A stretch of 64,000 nt of DNA, from positions 62,001 to 126,000 of the forward strand of contig NZ_JACBYW010000007.1 of assembly GCF_013408175.1 (NCBI RefSeq), given 5' to 3'. The stretch comes from Actinopolyspora biskrensis (GTDB lineage Bacteria; Actinomycetota; Actinomycetes; Mycobacteriales; Pseudonocardiaceae). Below are positions 45,657-53,898 of this stretch, in pieces (position 1 is the stretch's first letter; the number at the start of each line of letters is the position of its first letter). A program made the translations under genes and the position numbers. Under the pieces are notes generated by a model. It was not told where the DNA came from, did not search any database, and worked only from the letters and a program-made list of their open reading frames with translations.

Positions 45657-46814
45657 GTGCGAACCGGGCGTTGTGCCCCGTTTTCGACGGGCACAACGCC
45701 CGGTCGTTTTGGTGTCCACGCGGCGGGGGAGAAGTTCCCGAGCGGGACGCAGTTGCAAAAGCGGCTGATCACCGACGCCAAGAAAACCCCGGAACGCGCG
45801 TGGCTGGCTAACGCCCAGCACAGCATGTTGCAGCAGGCCGTCCGCGACTGCGACCAGGCATACAAGAATTTCTTCGACTCGCTGAAAGGCGCACGCGCGG
45901 GCAGGAAGGTGGGTGCGCCCCGGTTCAAGTCCCGCAAGGACAACCGGCAGGCCATCCGGTTCCAGCCGGACGGGTTCCGCGTGCTCGACACCGGGAAACT
46001 ACGGGTCTCCAAAATCGGCGCCGTCCCCGTCGCGTGGTCGCGTGACCTGCCCTCGGCTCCGTCGTCGGTGACCGTGGTCAAGACCGCCGACGACCGGTAT
46101 TTCGCCAGTTTCGTGGTCGAGGCAGGAGATGAAACCCTGCCGGACGCTGTCGATGAACACGGCCAGGACGTAGAACTCGGCCTGGATCTGGGGGTGTCGG
46201 CGTTCGCCGTCGACCAGCACGGACGGGTCATCGACGACCCGCGCTTCCTGCGCCGGGCCGAACGTGAACTCAAACGCCTTCAGCGGGCACTGTCCCGCAA
46301 GCAGCGCGGCTCGAACAACCGCCGCAAGGCACGGAAGAAACTCGCACGTGCCCACGCGAAGGTGTCCGACACCCGGCAGGATTGGCTACACCAGGCCACC
46401 ACCAGCATCGTTCGTGAGAACCAAACGATCGTGCTGGAAGACCTGGCCGTGTCCGGCCTGGCCCGCACCCGACTGGCCAAGTCCGTGCACGACGCCAGCT
46501 GGGGCACGTTCCGGCGGCTGCTGGAGGAAAAGGCCGCACGCTATGGCCGCGAGTTGGTCATCATCGACCGGTGGCTACCCACCTCGCAGACCTGCTCGGA
46601 CTGCGGCCGGGTCGACGGAACCAAACCGCTATCGGTGCGCACCTGGCCCTGCCCGTGTGGGGCGACCCACGACCGCGACCGCAACGCAGCACGCAACATC
46701 CTCGCCGCTGGACGGGCGGAGAGACAAAACGCCTGTGGACCCGACGTAAGACCCCACACCGGGGCAGACGGGGACGAAGCAGGAACCCAGCGAAGCGCCG
46801 CACCGGCGCAGTAG
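45657..46814 (+). CDS. TnpB-family RNA-guided nuclease/transposase protein, 5'-truncated
   Basis: The open frame has 385 codons, but TnpB-like sequence starts only near VHAAGEKFPSGTQL (about 45714). The first 40-50 residues of a normal TnpB, including the N-terminal strand of the nucleic-acid-binding domain, are missing and no other frame supplies them; the frame's first 18 codons run through a terminator. The RuvC residues remain: Asp in ELGLDLGVSAF, Glu in IVLEDLAVSGL and Asp in HDRDRNAARNIL. The zinc ribbon CSDCG...CPCG is also present. No tnpA is adjacent. Probably an inactive or repurposed remnant of an IS200/IS605-type element. Confidence 0.8.
   Translation: MRTGRCAPFSTGTTPGRFGVHAAGEKFPSGTQLQKRLITDAKKTPERAWLANAQHSMLQQAVRDCDQAYKNFFDSLKGARAGRKVGAPRFKSRKDNRQAIRFQPDGFRVLDTGKLRVSKIGAVPVAWSRDLPSAPSSVTVVKTADDRYFASFVVEAGDETLPDAVDEHGQDVELGLDLGVSAFAVDQHGRVIDDPRFLRRAERELKRLQRALSRKQRGSNNRRKARKKLARAHAKVSDTRQDWLHQATTSIVRENQTIVLEDLAVSGLARTRLAKSVHDASWGTFRRLLEEKAARYGRELVIIDRWLPTSQTCSDCGRVDGTKPLSVRTWPCPCGATHDRDRNAARNILAAGRAERQNACGPDVRPHTGADGDEAGTQRSAAPAQ
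45664..45710 (+). terminator. Strong intrinsic terminator after the chaplin-like gene
   Basis: CCGGGCGTTGTGCCC (45664-45678) pairs perfectly with GGGCACAACGCCCGG (45689-45703) across 10 nt, followed by TCGTTTT. TnpB homology begins within a few bases of the T-run. Confidence 0.75.
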
Positions 46815-46849
46815 AAAATCACCGCCCACCAGGGCGGTGAGGACGTCAA
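45704..46849 (+). mobile_element. IS200/IS605-type element remnant with intact right end
   Basis: The left border is lost; the element abuts the T-run of the chaplin terminator. At the right, 5 nt after the tnpB stop, CACCGCCC (46820-46827) pairs with GGGCGGTG (46832-46839), followed by AGGACGTCAA. I recall hairpin-then-GTCAA as the usual 3' border of actinobacterial TnpB elements. If so, an omega RNA scaffold would end at about 46849 and its guide would begin at 46850. Confidence 0.6.
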
Positions 46850-46866
46850 GCGGGCACAGTGGGCGC

Positions 46867-47703
46867 ATGATGATCGCTATTCCAACGCCGGGCGAGGTCG
46901 CCGGGATGGCCAAGACGACCATGGGCCGCGCCGTGAACATCGCCGGATCAGCGGCCGCTGTCCCCGGCAGGGTGATCGGACTGATCGACGAGGCCGAGCG
47001 GCTGGTCGAGCGGGTCGGTGAGATCGTCGAACGCGCGGACGGACTCGTCGAACGCGTCTCGGGAACGGTGGACGAGGCCGAAGGGATAGTCCGGCACAGC
47101 AGAGATGTGGCCGGTGCCGCCGAGGATGCGGTGACGGCGGCCGAGCACATCTCGGCCTCGGCGGGCACGGTCGTCTCCAAGGCCGAGAACGTCTCCGCCC
47201 GCGCGGAGGAGACCGTCGAACGCGCCGAGCGCGCGACCGGAACGGTGGACGGGCTGCTCGCCGTCTACGAACCCACCGCGCACCGGGCCGCCCCCATGCT
47301 GGAGAAGTTCGTCGACGAGCTCTCGCAGAAGGAGGTGGACGCGGCCATCAGGCTGGTCGACGAGTTGCCGGTGCTGACCGAACACGTTCTTTCGGACATC
47401 CTCCCGATCCTGCGCACGTTGGACCGGGTCGGCCCGGAGATCCACGAACTCCTGGAGGTCTCGTACGACGTGCGCAGGGCCATCGTGGGAATCCCCGGTT
47501 TCCGCTTCTTCCGCAGGCGCGGCCAGCAGCGGCTGGCCGGCGCCGAGGAGCTCGGAACGGAGGAGCGGCTCCTCCCGGACGAGGAGGACGCGACGCGGAA
47601 GTCCGCGCGCTCCGCGGGCGAGCGAGGTCCCGGAACGGACGGCGCCCTCCCCGCCGAAGAAGCCGGTCACGGGAGCACGGTGGAGGAGACGGCCGAGCGT
47701 TGA
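46867..47703 (+). CDS. Conserved actinobacterial coiled-coil protein of unknown function
   Basis: 278 residues. After a short N-terminus (MIAIPTPGEV), residues 30-130 are an almost continuous coiled coil of heptads rich in Val, Glu, Ala and Arg (AERLVERVGEIVERADGLVE and similar). A helical region with DELPVLTEHVLSDILPILR and GPEIHELLEVSYDVRRAI follows, then an acidic disordered tail (about 225-278). Actinobacterial relatives carry misleading database names. No signal peptide. The ATG is 17 nt past the presumed right end of the TnpB element. Stop is 6 nt from the convergent hisC stop. Confidence 0.65.
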   Translation: MMIAIPTPGEVAGMAKTTMGRAVNIAGSAAAVPGRVIGLIDEAERLVERVGEIVERADGLVERVSGTVDEAEGIVRHSRDVAGAAEDAVTAAEHISASAGTVVSKAENVSARAEETVERAERATGTVDGLLAVYEPTAHRAAPMLEKFVDELSQKEVDAAIRLVDELPVLTEHVLSDILPILRTLDRVGPEIHELLEVSYDVRRAIVGIPGFRFFRRRGQQRLAGAEELGTEERLLPDEEDATRKSARSAGERGPGTDGALPAEEAGHGSTVEETAER

Positions 47704-47709
47704 GCGGAA

Positions 47710-48762
47710 TCAGCCCGCGAAGGAAGCGGCCGCCTCGAGCAGGGCGTCGTTCTCTTGCGGAGTGCCGACCGTGACGCGTGCCCCGTCGCCGGTGAAGGCG
47801 CGAACCACCACGCGGTTCTCCAGGCAGTGCTCGTTGAAGGCCCGGGTCCGCTCCCCGAGGGGAACCCACACGAAATTCGCCTGGGTCGGCGGCACTCGGT
47901 AGCCGAGTTCCAGCAGCCGGTCCCCGACCCGCTTCCGCTCCGCGATCACTTCGGCGCAGCGCTGTTCGAGCTCTTCGCGGGCTCCCAGCGAGGCCACCGC
48001 CGCCGCCTGGGCGACCGCGTTGACGCTGAACGGGATGTAGACCTTGCGCAGCGCTTCGGCGACCTCGGGAGGTGCTACCGCGTACCCGACGCGCAGACCG
48101 GCCAGGCCGTAGGCCTTGGAGAAGGTGCGCAGGGACACCACGTTGTCCCACCGGCGTGTGAGCTCCACTCCGTCGGGTGCCTTCGGATCGTCGACGAACT
48201 CCCGGTAGGCCTCGTCGAGAACCACGAGCACATCGGACGGAACCCGGTCGAGGAACGCCACCAACTCGTCCTCGTGCAGTGCCGTTCCGGTCGGATTGTT
48301 GGGCGTGCAGACGAAGACCACGCGCGTGGAGCCGGTGATCGCCGCGGCCAGCGCGTCCAGGTCCAGGGCGTTCTCCGCGGTCAGCGGGACCCGCACCTCG
48401 TTCGCCCCGGCGACTCTCGTCAGGATCGGGTAGGCCTCGAAGGAGCGCCACGGGAAAACGACCTCGTCGCCCGGGACGCACATGGCCTGCACGATCTGCT
48501 GGCACAGCGCCACGGAACCGCAGCCTACGGCGATCCGCTCGACGGGCACGTCGAGGCGTTCGGCCAGGTCGTCCACGAGCTCGGTCGCGGCCATATCGGG
48601 GTAGCGGTGCACCTCGTGCGCCGCGCGCGTGATGGCCTCCACCACGCTCGGCAGCGGCCCCCGGGAGACCTCGTTGCTGGCCAGTTTCGTGGAACCCGGC
48701 ACGGTTCTGCCCGCCACGTAGGCGGGAAGGCTGTCGAGGTCGGCACGGACGCGCACGCTCAT
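47710..48762 (-). CDS. hisC: Histidinol-phosphate/aromatic aminotransferase (HisC2-like)
   Basis: 350-residue fold-type I PLP aminotransferase. It has ASNEVSRGP (N-terminal substrate motif), VGCGSVALCQQIV, CTPNNPTGT, VVLDEAYREFV, the PLP lysine in TFSKAYGLAGLRVGY, and the phosphate-binding Arg in VVVRAFTGDGARVTVG. It could act in histidine biosynthesis or, like mycobacterial HisC2, on phenylpyruvate or related keto acids; pheA and tyrA in the same region favour an aromatic role. ATG at 48762 follows AAGGAG 6 nt upstream. Confidence 0.88.
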   Translation of the reverse strand: MSVRVRADLDSLPAYVAGRTVPGSTKLASNEVSRGPLPSVVEAITRAAHEVHRYPDMAATELVDDLAERLDVPVERIAVGCGSVALCQQIVQAMCVPGDEVVFPWRSFEAYPILTRVAGANEVRVPLTAENALDLDALAAAITGSTRVVFVCTPNNPTGTALHEDELVAFLDRVPSDVLVVLDEAYREFVDDPKAPDGVELTRRWDNVVSLRTFSKAYGLAGLRVGYAVAPPEVAEALRKVYIPFSVNAVAQAAAVASLGAREELEQRCAEVIAERKRVGDRLLELGYRVPPTQANFVWVPLGERTRAFNEHCLENRVVVRAFTGDGARVTVGTPQENDALLEAAASFAG

Positions 48763-48887
48763 TGACCACTCCTTGATCGTTCCGCGACGGCCTCTCCGGC
48801 CGCGACCCGAGACTATCCCCTCCGCCGGGCGCGTCAGGAATACCGCCGTTTTTCCCGGTTTTCCCCGGTGGGACTTCGTCGGGCCCG

Positions 48888-49022
48888 GTGGTGCCGTTCG
48901 GCCGTGGCGGCTCGCTGGCGATCTTCGGCGCCCCGGCGCCGAGACACGCCGTCGCCGCTGCTCCGGGTGTCCTGCGACGTTCCCGAGGCGCCGCCTCTCG
49001 TGACGGCCGACCGGCCGTCCAC
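48888..49022 (+). repeat. Intergenic mosaic repeat, degenerate copy
   Basis: GGCCGTGGCGGCTCGCTGGCG, TCGGCGCCCCGGCGCCGAGA and GGCGCCGCCTCTCGTGACGG plus GACCGGCCGTCCACGCG recall modules A, D and B in worn form. It lies between divergent hisC and the hydrolase gene, the one divergent copy apart from 63318. Confidence 0.4.
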
Positions 49023-49146
49023 GCGGAGTTCTGTTATGAGTCACTAGACCGAAAGGAGGAAAAATCGGCTGCGCACGCCGTCCGGTCACTCCATTACGTC
49101 ACACAGCGTTGACGTGCGCTTACCCCGGCATGGTTCCCTTCGCAGT

Positions 49147-49851
49147 ATGATCGAAACCAGGACCGACACCATCGCGCTCACCGACGGCACCCAACTCCGA
49201 CTGACCGTCGCCGAACCGGAAAACGTAGTACGTGGTGGGCTCGTGGTCCTGCACGAGGACAAAGGGGTCACCGAACGGATAAGAATAATACTGGCAGCCC
49301 TCGCGGAGGAGGGCTGGCTCACGGTGGCTCCACATCTTTACCACGGGGACGGGGCCGAGGACCCCGATTCGGACGCCGAGGCACCGCGGGTGGCCGAGCG
49401 GGTTCGGGGGCTTTCCGGGGAGTCCGTGCTGGCCGATACCGACGCGGCCTTCGTCTGGCTGGCGGATCGGGGTGTTTCCGGTGATCGCCAGGGAATCATG
49501 GGGTTCGACATCGGCGGGACCGCGGCTTTGGTCGTCGCCGCGAGCAGGAGACTCGGTGCTGCCGTGACCGTGGGCGGCGGCGGGATCGTCGCCCCGCTCT
49601 CCGCGGGGCTGCCCCCGCTGGTCGAGATCGCGGAGGAGGTCAGCTGCCCGTGGCTGGGGATGTACGGCGAGATGGACTCGCACATACCTCCGGAGGAGAT
49701 CGACAAGCTCCGTTCGGCGGCTTCGGGAGCCGGTGCGATCACCGATGTGGTGCGCTACCCGAGGACGGACCACCGCTTCGACACCGATCCCGAATCGGCC
49801 GAGGAGGCTTGGCGGCGGGCGCGCAACTGGTTCGACCTGCACCTGAGGTGA
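49147..49851 (+). CDS. Dienelactone-hydrolase-family protein with Asp at the nucleophile position
   Basis: 234-residue alpha/beta hydrolase. The DLH features are VVLHEDKGV (the conserved Glu), GWLTVAPHLYHGDG, the nucleophile elbow GFDIGGTAA, GEMDSHIPPE (catalytic Asp) and RTDHRFDTD (catalytic His). The elbow of this family normally reads GFCxGG, with Cys; here the residue is Asp (codon 49507-49509). An Asp nucleophile is the arrangement of dehalogenases and epoxide hydrolases. Substrate unknown. ATG at 49147. The 384 nt upstream hold only a worn repeat and an AGGAGG (49058) with no usable start after it. Confidence 0.75.
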   Translation: MIETRTDTIALTDGTQLRLTVAEPENVVRGGLVVLHEDKGVTERIRIILAALAEEGWLTVAPHLYHGDGAEDPDSDAEAPRVAERVRGLSGESVLADTDAAFVWLADRGVSGDRQGIMGFDIGGTAALVVAASRRLGAAVTVGGGGIVAPLSAGLPPLVEIAEEVSCPWLGMYGEMDSHIPPEEIDKLRSAASGAGAITDVVRYPRTDHRFDTDPESAEEAWRRARNWFDLHLR

Positions 49852-50008
49852 GTCCCCGGCCCCACCTCCACCGCACGCGGTGGACGCTCGCGGGGAGGCG
49901 TGATTCACGGGGCTCGACGGACCACCGGCGGGAGCTCTCCGGCGTGAACTCCGAACTCTCGGGCGTTACCTATAGCCCAACCGGGTGGTAGTGGGTTAGG
50001 AAGCTGTT

Positions 50009-52003
50009 ATGACTTCAAGCGCCTCCGCGGACAGCACGCCCGAACTGCTCTGGCAGCCCTCGCCCGAGCGCGTGAGCGAAACCAGCATGGCTCGGTTCCG
50101 GGGGTGGCTGCGTGAGCAGCGGGAACTCGACCTGCCCGACTACCGGTCGTTGTGGCGGTGGTCGGTCGACGATCTGGAGGGGTTCTGGTCGGCGGTGGCC
50201 GACTTCTTCGGTGTGTCCTTCTCCGATCGTGGGCGGCGCGTGTTGAACGCGGAGACCATGCCGGGGGCGGAGTGGTTTCCGGGGGCGCGGCTGAATTACG
50301 CCGAGCACGCGCTCTCGGCCGGGCCCGGCAAGGACGCGGACGACACGGCCGTGATCTTCGTGCGGGAGGACGGACGTGGCGAGGAGTTCACCTTCGGTCG
50401 GTTGCGTGCCGCTGTGGCCGCGGCCAGGGCCGGTCTCGTCGAACTCGGCGTGCGGCAGGGCGACCGGGTGGCCGCTCTGGCCCCCAACAGTCCGGAGACG
50501 CTCGTGGCCTTCCTCGCGACCGCCAGTCTCGGGGCCGTCTGGTCGTCCTGCTCCCCGGATTTCGGGGTGCGTGCCGTGGCCGATCGTTTCGTCCAGATCG
50601 AGCCGAAGGTGCTGATCGCCACGAACGGGTATCTGTACGGAGGGCGTCGGTTCGATGTGACCGGGACGGTCCGGCAGCTGGGGGACCAGCTGCCCGGGCT
50701 GGAAGCCACCGTGCTGGTCGAGTACCTCGACGATGCCGCGGAGTTGCCGGGAACCACGGACTGGTCCGACATGCTCGAACGACATGCCGGTGCCGAGCTC
50801 TCCTTCGAACGAGTCGCCTTCGACCACCCGCTCTGGGTGCTGTACTCCTCCGGAACCACCGGACTGCCGAAGGGGATCGTCCACGGGCACGGCGGGATGG
50901 TTCTGGAGCATCTCAAGGCCGTCGGGCTGCACTGCGACCTCGGACCGGGCGACGTGTTCCTCTGGTACACCACCACCGGCTGGATGATGTGGAACTTCCT
51001 CGTCGGCGGTTTGCTGACCGGTGCGACCGTGGTGCTGTACGACGGGAGCCCGACGTACCCGGCCACGCACAGTCTCTGGGAGATCGTGGCGCGGTACGGG
51101 GTGAACTACTTCGGCACGTCCGCGCCGTTCATCCAGGCGTGCCGCAAACGCGGGCTGACGCCGGGAACGGATTACGATCTGTCCGCGCTGCGCACCGTGG
51201 GGTCGACCGGAGCCCCGCTCACGGCGGACGGGTTCCGGTGGATCGCCGATGCCGTGGGGCGCGACGTGCAGATCGCGAGCGTGTCCGGTGGCACGGACCT
51301 GTGCACCGCTTTCGTGGGGGCTTCGCCCGATGTTCCGGTGTGGCTGGGCGAGATCTCCTGTCCGATGCTCGGAGCCTCCGTGGCGGCCTACGAGGAGCGG
51401 GGCGGTGAGCTGCACGAGGAGGTCGGTGAACTGGTGCTCACCAAGCCGATGCCGTGTATGCCGGTGTACTTCTGGAACGACCCCGACGGCAGCAGGATGC
51501 TGGAGGCGTACTTCGACGCGTTCCCCGGCATCTGGCGGCACGGGGACTGGGTGCGCGTCACCGAACGCGGTTCGCTGGTGATCTACGGGAGGAGCGACTC
51601 CACGCTCAATCGCGGTGGTATCCGGATGGGCACGGCCGAGTTCTACCGCGTGGTCGAGGGCTTCGACGAGGTGCTCGACTCGTTGGTCATCGACACCTCC
51701 GGGGCGGGGGAGACGGACGGGGAGCTGCTGTGCTTCCTGGTGCTGGCCGAAGGGGCGGAGCTGTCCGCGCTGGTCCCCCGGCTCAAGGAGGGGCTGCGCG
51801 ACGAGCTGTCCCCCAGGCACGTGCCGAACAGGTTCGTCCCGGTGGACGAGGTGCCGCACACCTTGAACGGGAAGAAGCTCGAGGTTCCGGTGAAGAAGAT
51901 CCTCGCGGGAACCGCTCCCGAGAGCGCGGTGAGCATGGACGCCTTGCGCAACCCGGACTCCTTGGCTCCCTTCATCCGCATGAGCGGCGAAGAAACCGGT
52001 TGA
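50009..52003 (+). CDS. Acetoacetyl-CoA synthetase
   Basis: 664-residue ANL-family ligase. The AMP-binding P-loop is YSSGTTGLPKGIVHGHGG, then WYTTTGWMMWNFLV, GSTGAPL, a SGGTDLCTAF segment, WRHGDWV and the acyl-CoA-synthetase hinge YGRSDSTLNRGG. The adenylation lysine is in LNGKKLEVPVKKI. The long N-terminus (FRGWLREQRELDLPDYRSLW) and SDSTLNRGGIRMG are characteristic of acetoacetyl-CoA synthetase rather than acetyl-CoA synthetase. It activates acetoacetate to its CoA ester with ATP. ATG with AGGAAG 5 nt upstream. Monocistronic. Confidence 0.9.
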   Translation: MTSSASADSTPELLWQPSPERVSETSMARFRGWLREQRELDLPDYRSLWRWSVDDLEGFWSAVADFFGVSFSDRGRRVLNAETMPGAEWFPGARLNYAEHALSAGPGKDADDTAVIFVREDGRGEEFTFGRLRAAVAAARAGLVELGVRQGDRVAALAPNSPETLVAFLATASLGAVWSSCSPDFGVRAVADRFVQIEPKVLIATNGYLYGGRRFDVTGTVRQLGDQLPGLEATVLVEYLDDAAELPGTTDWSDMLERHAGAELSFERVAFDHPLWVLYSSGTTGLPKGIVHGHGGMVLEHLKAVGLHCDLGPGDVFLWYTTTGWMMWNFLVGGLLTGATVVLYDGSPTYPATHSLWEIVARYGVNYFGTSAPFIQACRKRGLTPGTDYDLSALRTVGSTGAPLTADGFRWIADAVGRDVQIASVSGGTDLCTAFVGASPDVPVWLGEISCPMLGASVAAYEERGGELHEEVGELVLTKPMPCMPVYFWNDPDGSRMLEAYFDAFPGIWRHGDWVRVTERGSLVIYGRSDSTLNRGGIRMGTAEFYRVVEGFDEVLDSLVIDTSGAGETDGELLCFLVLAEGAELSALVPRLKEGLRDELSPRHVPNRFVPVDEVPHTLNGKKLEVPVKKILAGTAPESAVSMDALRNPDSLAPFIRMSGEETG

Positions 52004-52116
52004 TCCCGGGGATGGGCGGGTCACCGGCTGGGCTGGTGCGCAAAAGGTGACCCCCCGTTGAAAACGGCTCGACGGCGGTGTGTATAGTCTTCGTCAGTGG
52101 CAAAGAGGAAACACCC

Positions 52117-52206
52117 GGAGGCTTCGCCTAGTCTGGTCTATGGCGCCGCACTGCTAATGCGGTAAGGGGCAACCCCCCTTCCCGGGTTCGAATCCCGGAG
52201 CCTCCG
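52117..52206 (+). tRNA. tRNA-Ser (anticodon GCU)
   Basis: A 90-nt class II tRNA: acceptor GGAGGCT/AGCCTCC, anticodon loop CTGCTAA (GCT), long variable arm, GGTTCGAATCC T-loop, discriminator G. TTGAAA (52058-52063) and TATAGT (52083-52088), 19 nt apart, form a plausible promoter 28 nt before the 5' end, so this gene has a leader unlike the other serine tRNAs here. Confidence 0.95.
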
Positions 52207-52244
52207 CTGGAACTCCCACGCGAGTGGAGTTCACAACTGAACAT

Positions 52245-52317
<73 letters not shown>

Positions 52318-52338
52318 CGTCTGGTCGAGACAGCAATA

Positions 52339-52361
52339 CCCCCAGTGCGCTGGGGGTTTTT
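52339..52361 (+). terminator. Intrinsic terminator of the tRNA pair
   Basis: CCCCCAG (52339-52345), loop TGCG, CTGGGGG (52350-52356), then five T residues. Flanking AGCAA/TTGCT extends the stem. Confidence 0.9.
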
Positions 52362-52747
52362 GCTGTTCGGGGTGCTTCGCGCACCATGAGGCAGCCGACC
52401 TTGATCGGCAGGTTGTCGACTTGCCGCCAGCTTTCACGAGGCCCCGCCGACCTGGCCCTGGTGATCGACACCGCCGAGACGCCGTCAACGGCCGAGGAGT
52501 GTTTCGACCAGCAGCCGCTGCTCGACGAGCCGTCTTGATCCGGTAGCCCACATCAGTACTCACGCTGAACCGCCTCTTCGCGAGCTCCCGGGGTGTCGGA
52601 TGGAGACTCTGCATGAAGAGATGCTAACCGAGGGTAGCCGGAACACGATCAGGTGACGAGGCTTCGGGAGCTATATCGCCAACGGCCGCCAGGGCAGGGT
52701 GTTCGTGGCGCACAGCCCCGCAGGTCCACAGCCCCGTGACAGATCGA

Positions 52748-52837
52748 CGGGAAGCCCCGCGGGTGCGGGGCCTACCACTCACCCCCGTACAGCTCGACCA
52801 GCTCCGCCGGTCTATCCCCGCGGGTGCGGGGTCTACC
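52748..52837 (-). CRISPR. One-spacer type I-E-like CRISPR array (two repeats, no cas genes in window)
   Basis: Two 29-nt repeats at 52748-52776 and 52809-52837 are spaced by 61 nt, leaving a 32-nt spacer (52777-52808). That is exactly the period of type I-E. Both contain CCCCGCGGGTGCGGGG. On the minus strand the first repeat has the I-E form ...CCCCGCACCCGCGGGGATAGACC, like the E. coli consensus. The second matches for its first 22 nt (one mismatch) and then decays, as a terminal repeat does. The A/C-rich 70 nt before it on that strand (52838-52905) would be the leader. The remaining 650-nt gap between the tRNA terminator and the ZIP gene holds no gene I can support. Confidence 0.65.
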
Positions 52838-53014
52838 CTTTTTGTCCTGCGGTTTCGCGGTTGCGTTATGCGGTTGTGATTTTCGGTTTTGGTGGTGTGG
52901 ATCCTAGTAGCCCCATCGGCCCCCACAATGTGCCATCGCCGCGTCGGGGCGGGTAGCTGTCGTCGCTCGCGGGGCGAGTTCCTCGATGCCCGTGCCGAGG
53001 CCGCACCGGCCCGG

Positions 53015-53830
53015 TCAGGCTCCGGTGATCGCCCAGGCGCACACGACGGTGGCGGCCCCGGCGAGCGCGCTCGTGGTGGCGTGCGCCGCCAGTAGCGGAC
53101 TCCCCGCCGCACGGCTCTTTTCCAGATGCGCCAGGAAGTCCAGTGCCACGTGCAGGAAGAGCCCGGCTGCCACGCCGAACACCGGGGCCGTCACGGTCGG
53201 GGAGAGCGGCCAGCCCAGCAGGCCGACCGCGATCGCCGCGATGCCGATTCCACAGGCGGGCAGTATCACCGGGACAATCGATCGTCCGGACCTGTGCAGC
53301 GAGAGCGCCGCCGCGTATCCGGCGGGGCCCTTGTGCGAGATGATCGAAAGTCCCAGCAGCAGCCCGATGTTCGGCATGCTGGCGTAGATCGCTCCGATGA
53401 CGAAGCCCGCGGCCACGGAGTGCACGGTCAGCCGGACCACGTAGTCGTCCAGCAGTGCGGTGCGGGGACCGAATCCGGCCCCGGCGAGGTGGACCGTGAA
53501 TCCCGCGAGCACACCGGCCGCGATGCCGAAGCCGCCCAGCGTCGCGTCCCGCTCGATCGCCGTGGGCAGCAGGAAAGCGCACGCGCTGGCCACCATAGCT
53601 CCGGCGGCGAGACCGTACGCCCAGGTCAGCGTGCTGCTGTTCACGATCCTCCGCAGCGCGAGCGCGGCCCCGGCGACCATGGCCAGGCAGGACACCACGG
53701 CGATGATCAGCAGCTTTCCGAGACCGGCCGTCTCGGCAGCGACACACACCCCCACGAACACGCTGAGCACTCCGACCGCCACCGCGCGCTCGCCATTCCG
53801 GGGGCGCTCCCTCGTCGCCGTCAGCGTCAT
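53015..53830 (-). CDS. ZIP-family divalent metal transporter
   Basis: 271 residues with eight hydrophobic segments. The binuclear metal site helices are visible as VHSVAAGFVIGAIYAS and SIISHKGPAGYAAAL, and HVALDFLAHL is near the end. His and polar residues sit at the helix IV and V positions, though the usual HNxxE is reduced to VHSVAAG. It probably imports zinc. ATG at 53830 is chosen because GGGAG lies 3-5 nt upstream, and because a longer frame from 53914 would run through the Zur-like operator. Confidence 0.75.
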   Translation of the reverse strand: MTLTATRERPRNGERAVAVGVLSVFVGVCVAAETAGLGKLLIIAVVSCLAMVAGAALALRRIVNSSTLTWAYGLAAGAMVASACAFLLPTAIERDATLGGFGIAAGVLAGFTVHLAGAGFGPRTALLDDYVVRLTVHSVAAGFVIGAIYASMPNIGLLLGLSIISHKGPAGYAAALSLHRSGRSIVPVILPACGIGIAAIAVGLLGWPLSPTVTAPVFGVAAGLFLHVALDFLAHLEKSRAAGSPLLAAHATTSALAGAATVVCAWAITGA

Positions 53831-53898
53831 GTCTCCCACCAGATCGATCGTGTGCTTCGCGGCTCGCGGTGCGCGAGCCGTACGCACACTATCGATAA

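Noticed and set aside
45560-45660. A frameshifted N-terminus for the TnpB remnant
   Set aside because: None of the three forward frames upstream shows the usual TnpB start (a Tyr/Arg-rich beta strand and the VFND-type helix), so the 5' end is truncated rather than frameshifted.
49050-49112. Perfect AGGAGG (49058) followed by a short frame ending at 49112
   Set aside because: No ATG, GTG or TTG follows at a usable distance; only an ATC could start. The reading is too short and has no recognisable content.
52870-52900. A third CRISPR repeat at the next 61-nt step on either side
   Set aside because: Neither 52687 nor 52870 shows the CCCCGCGGG core, so the array has only two repeats.
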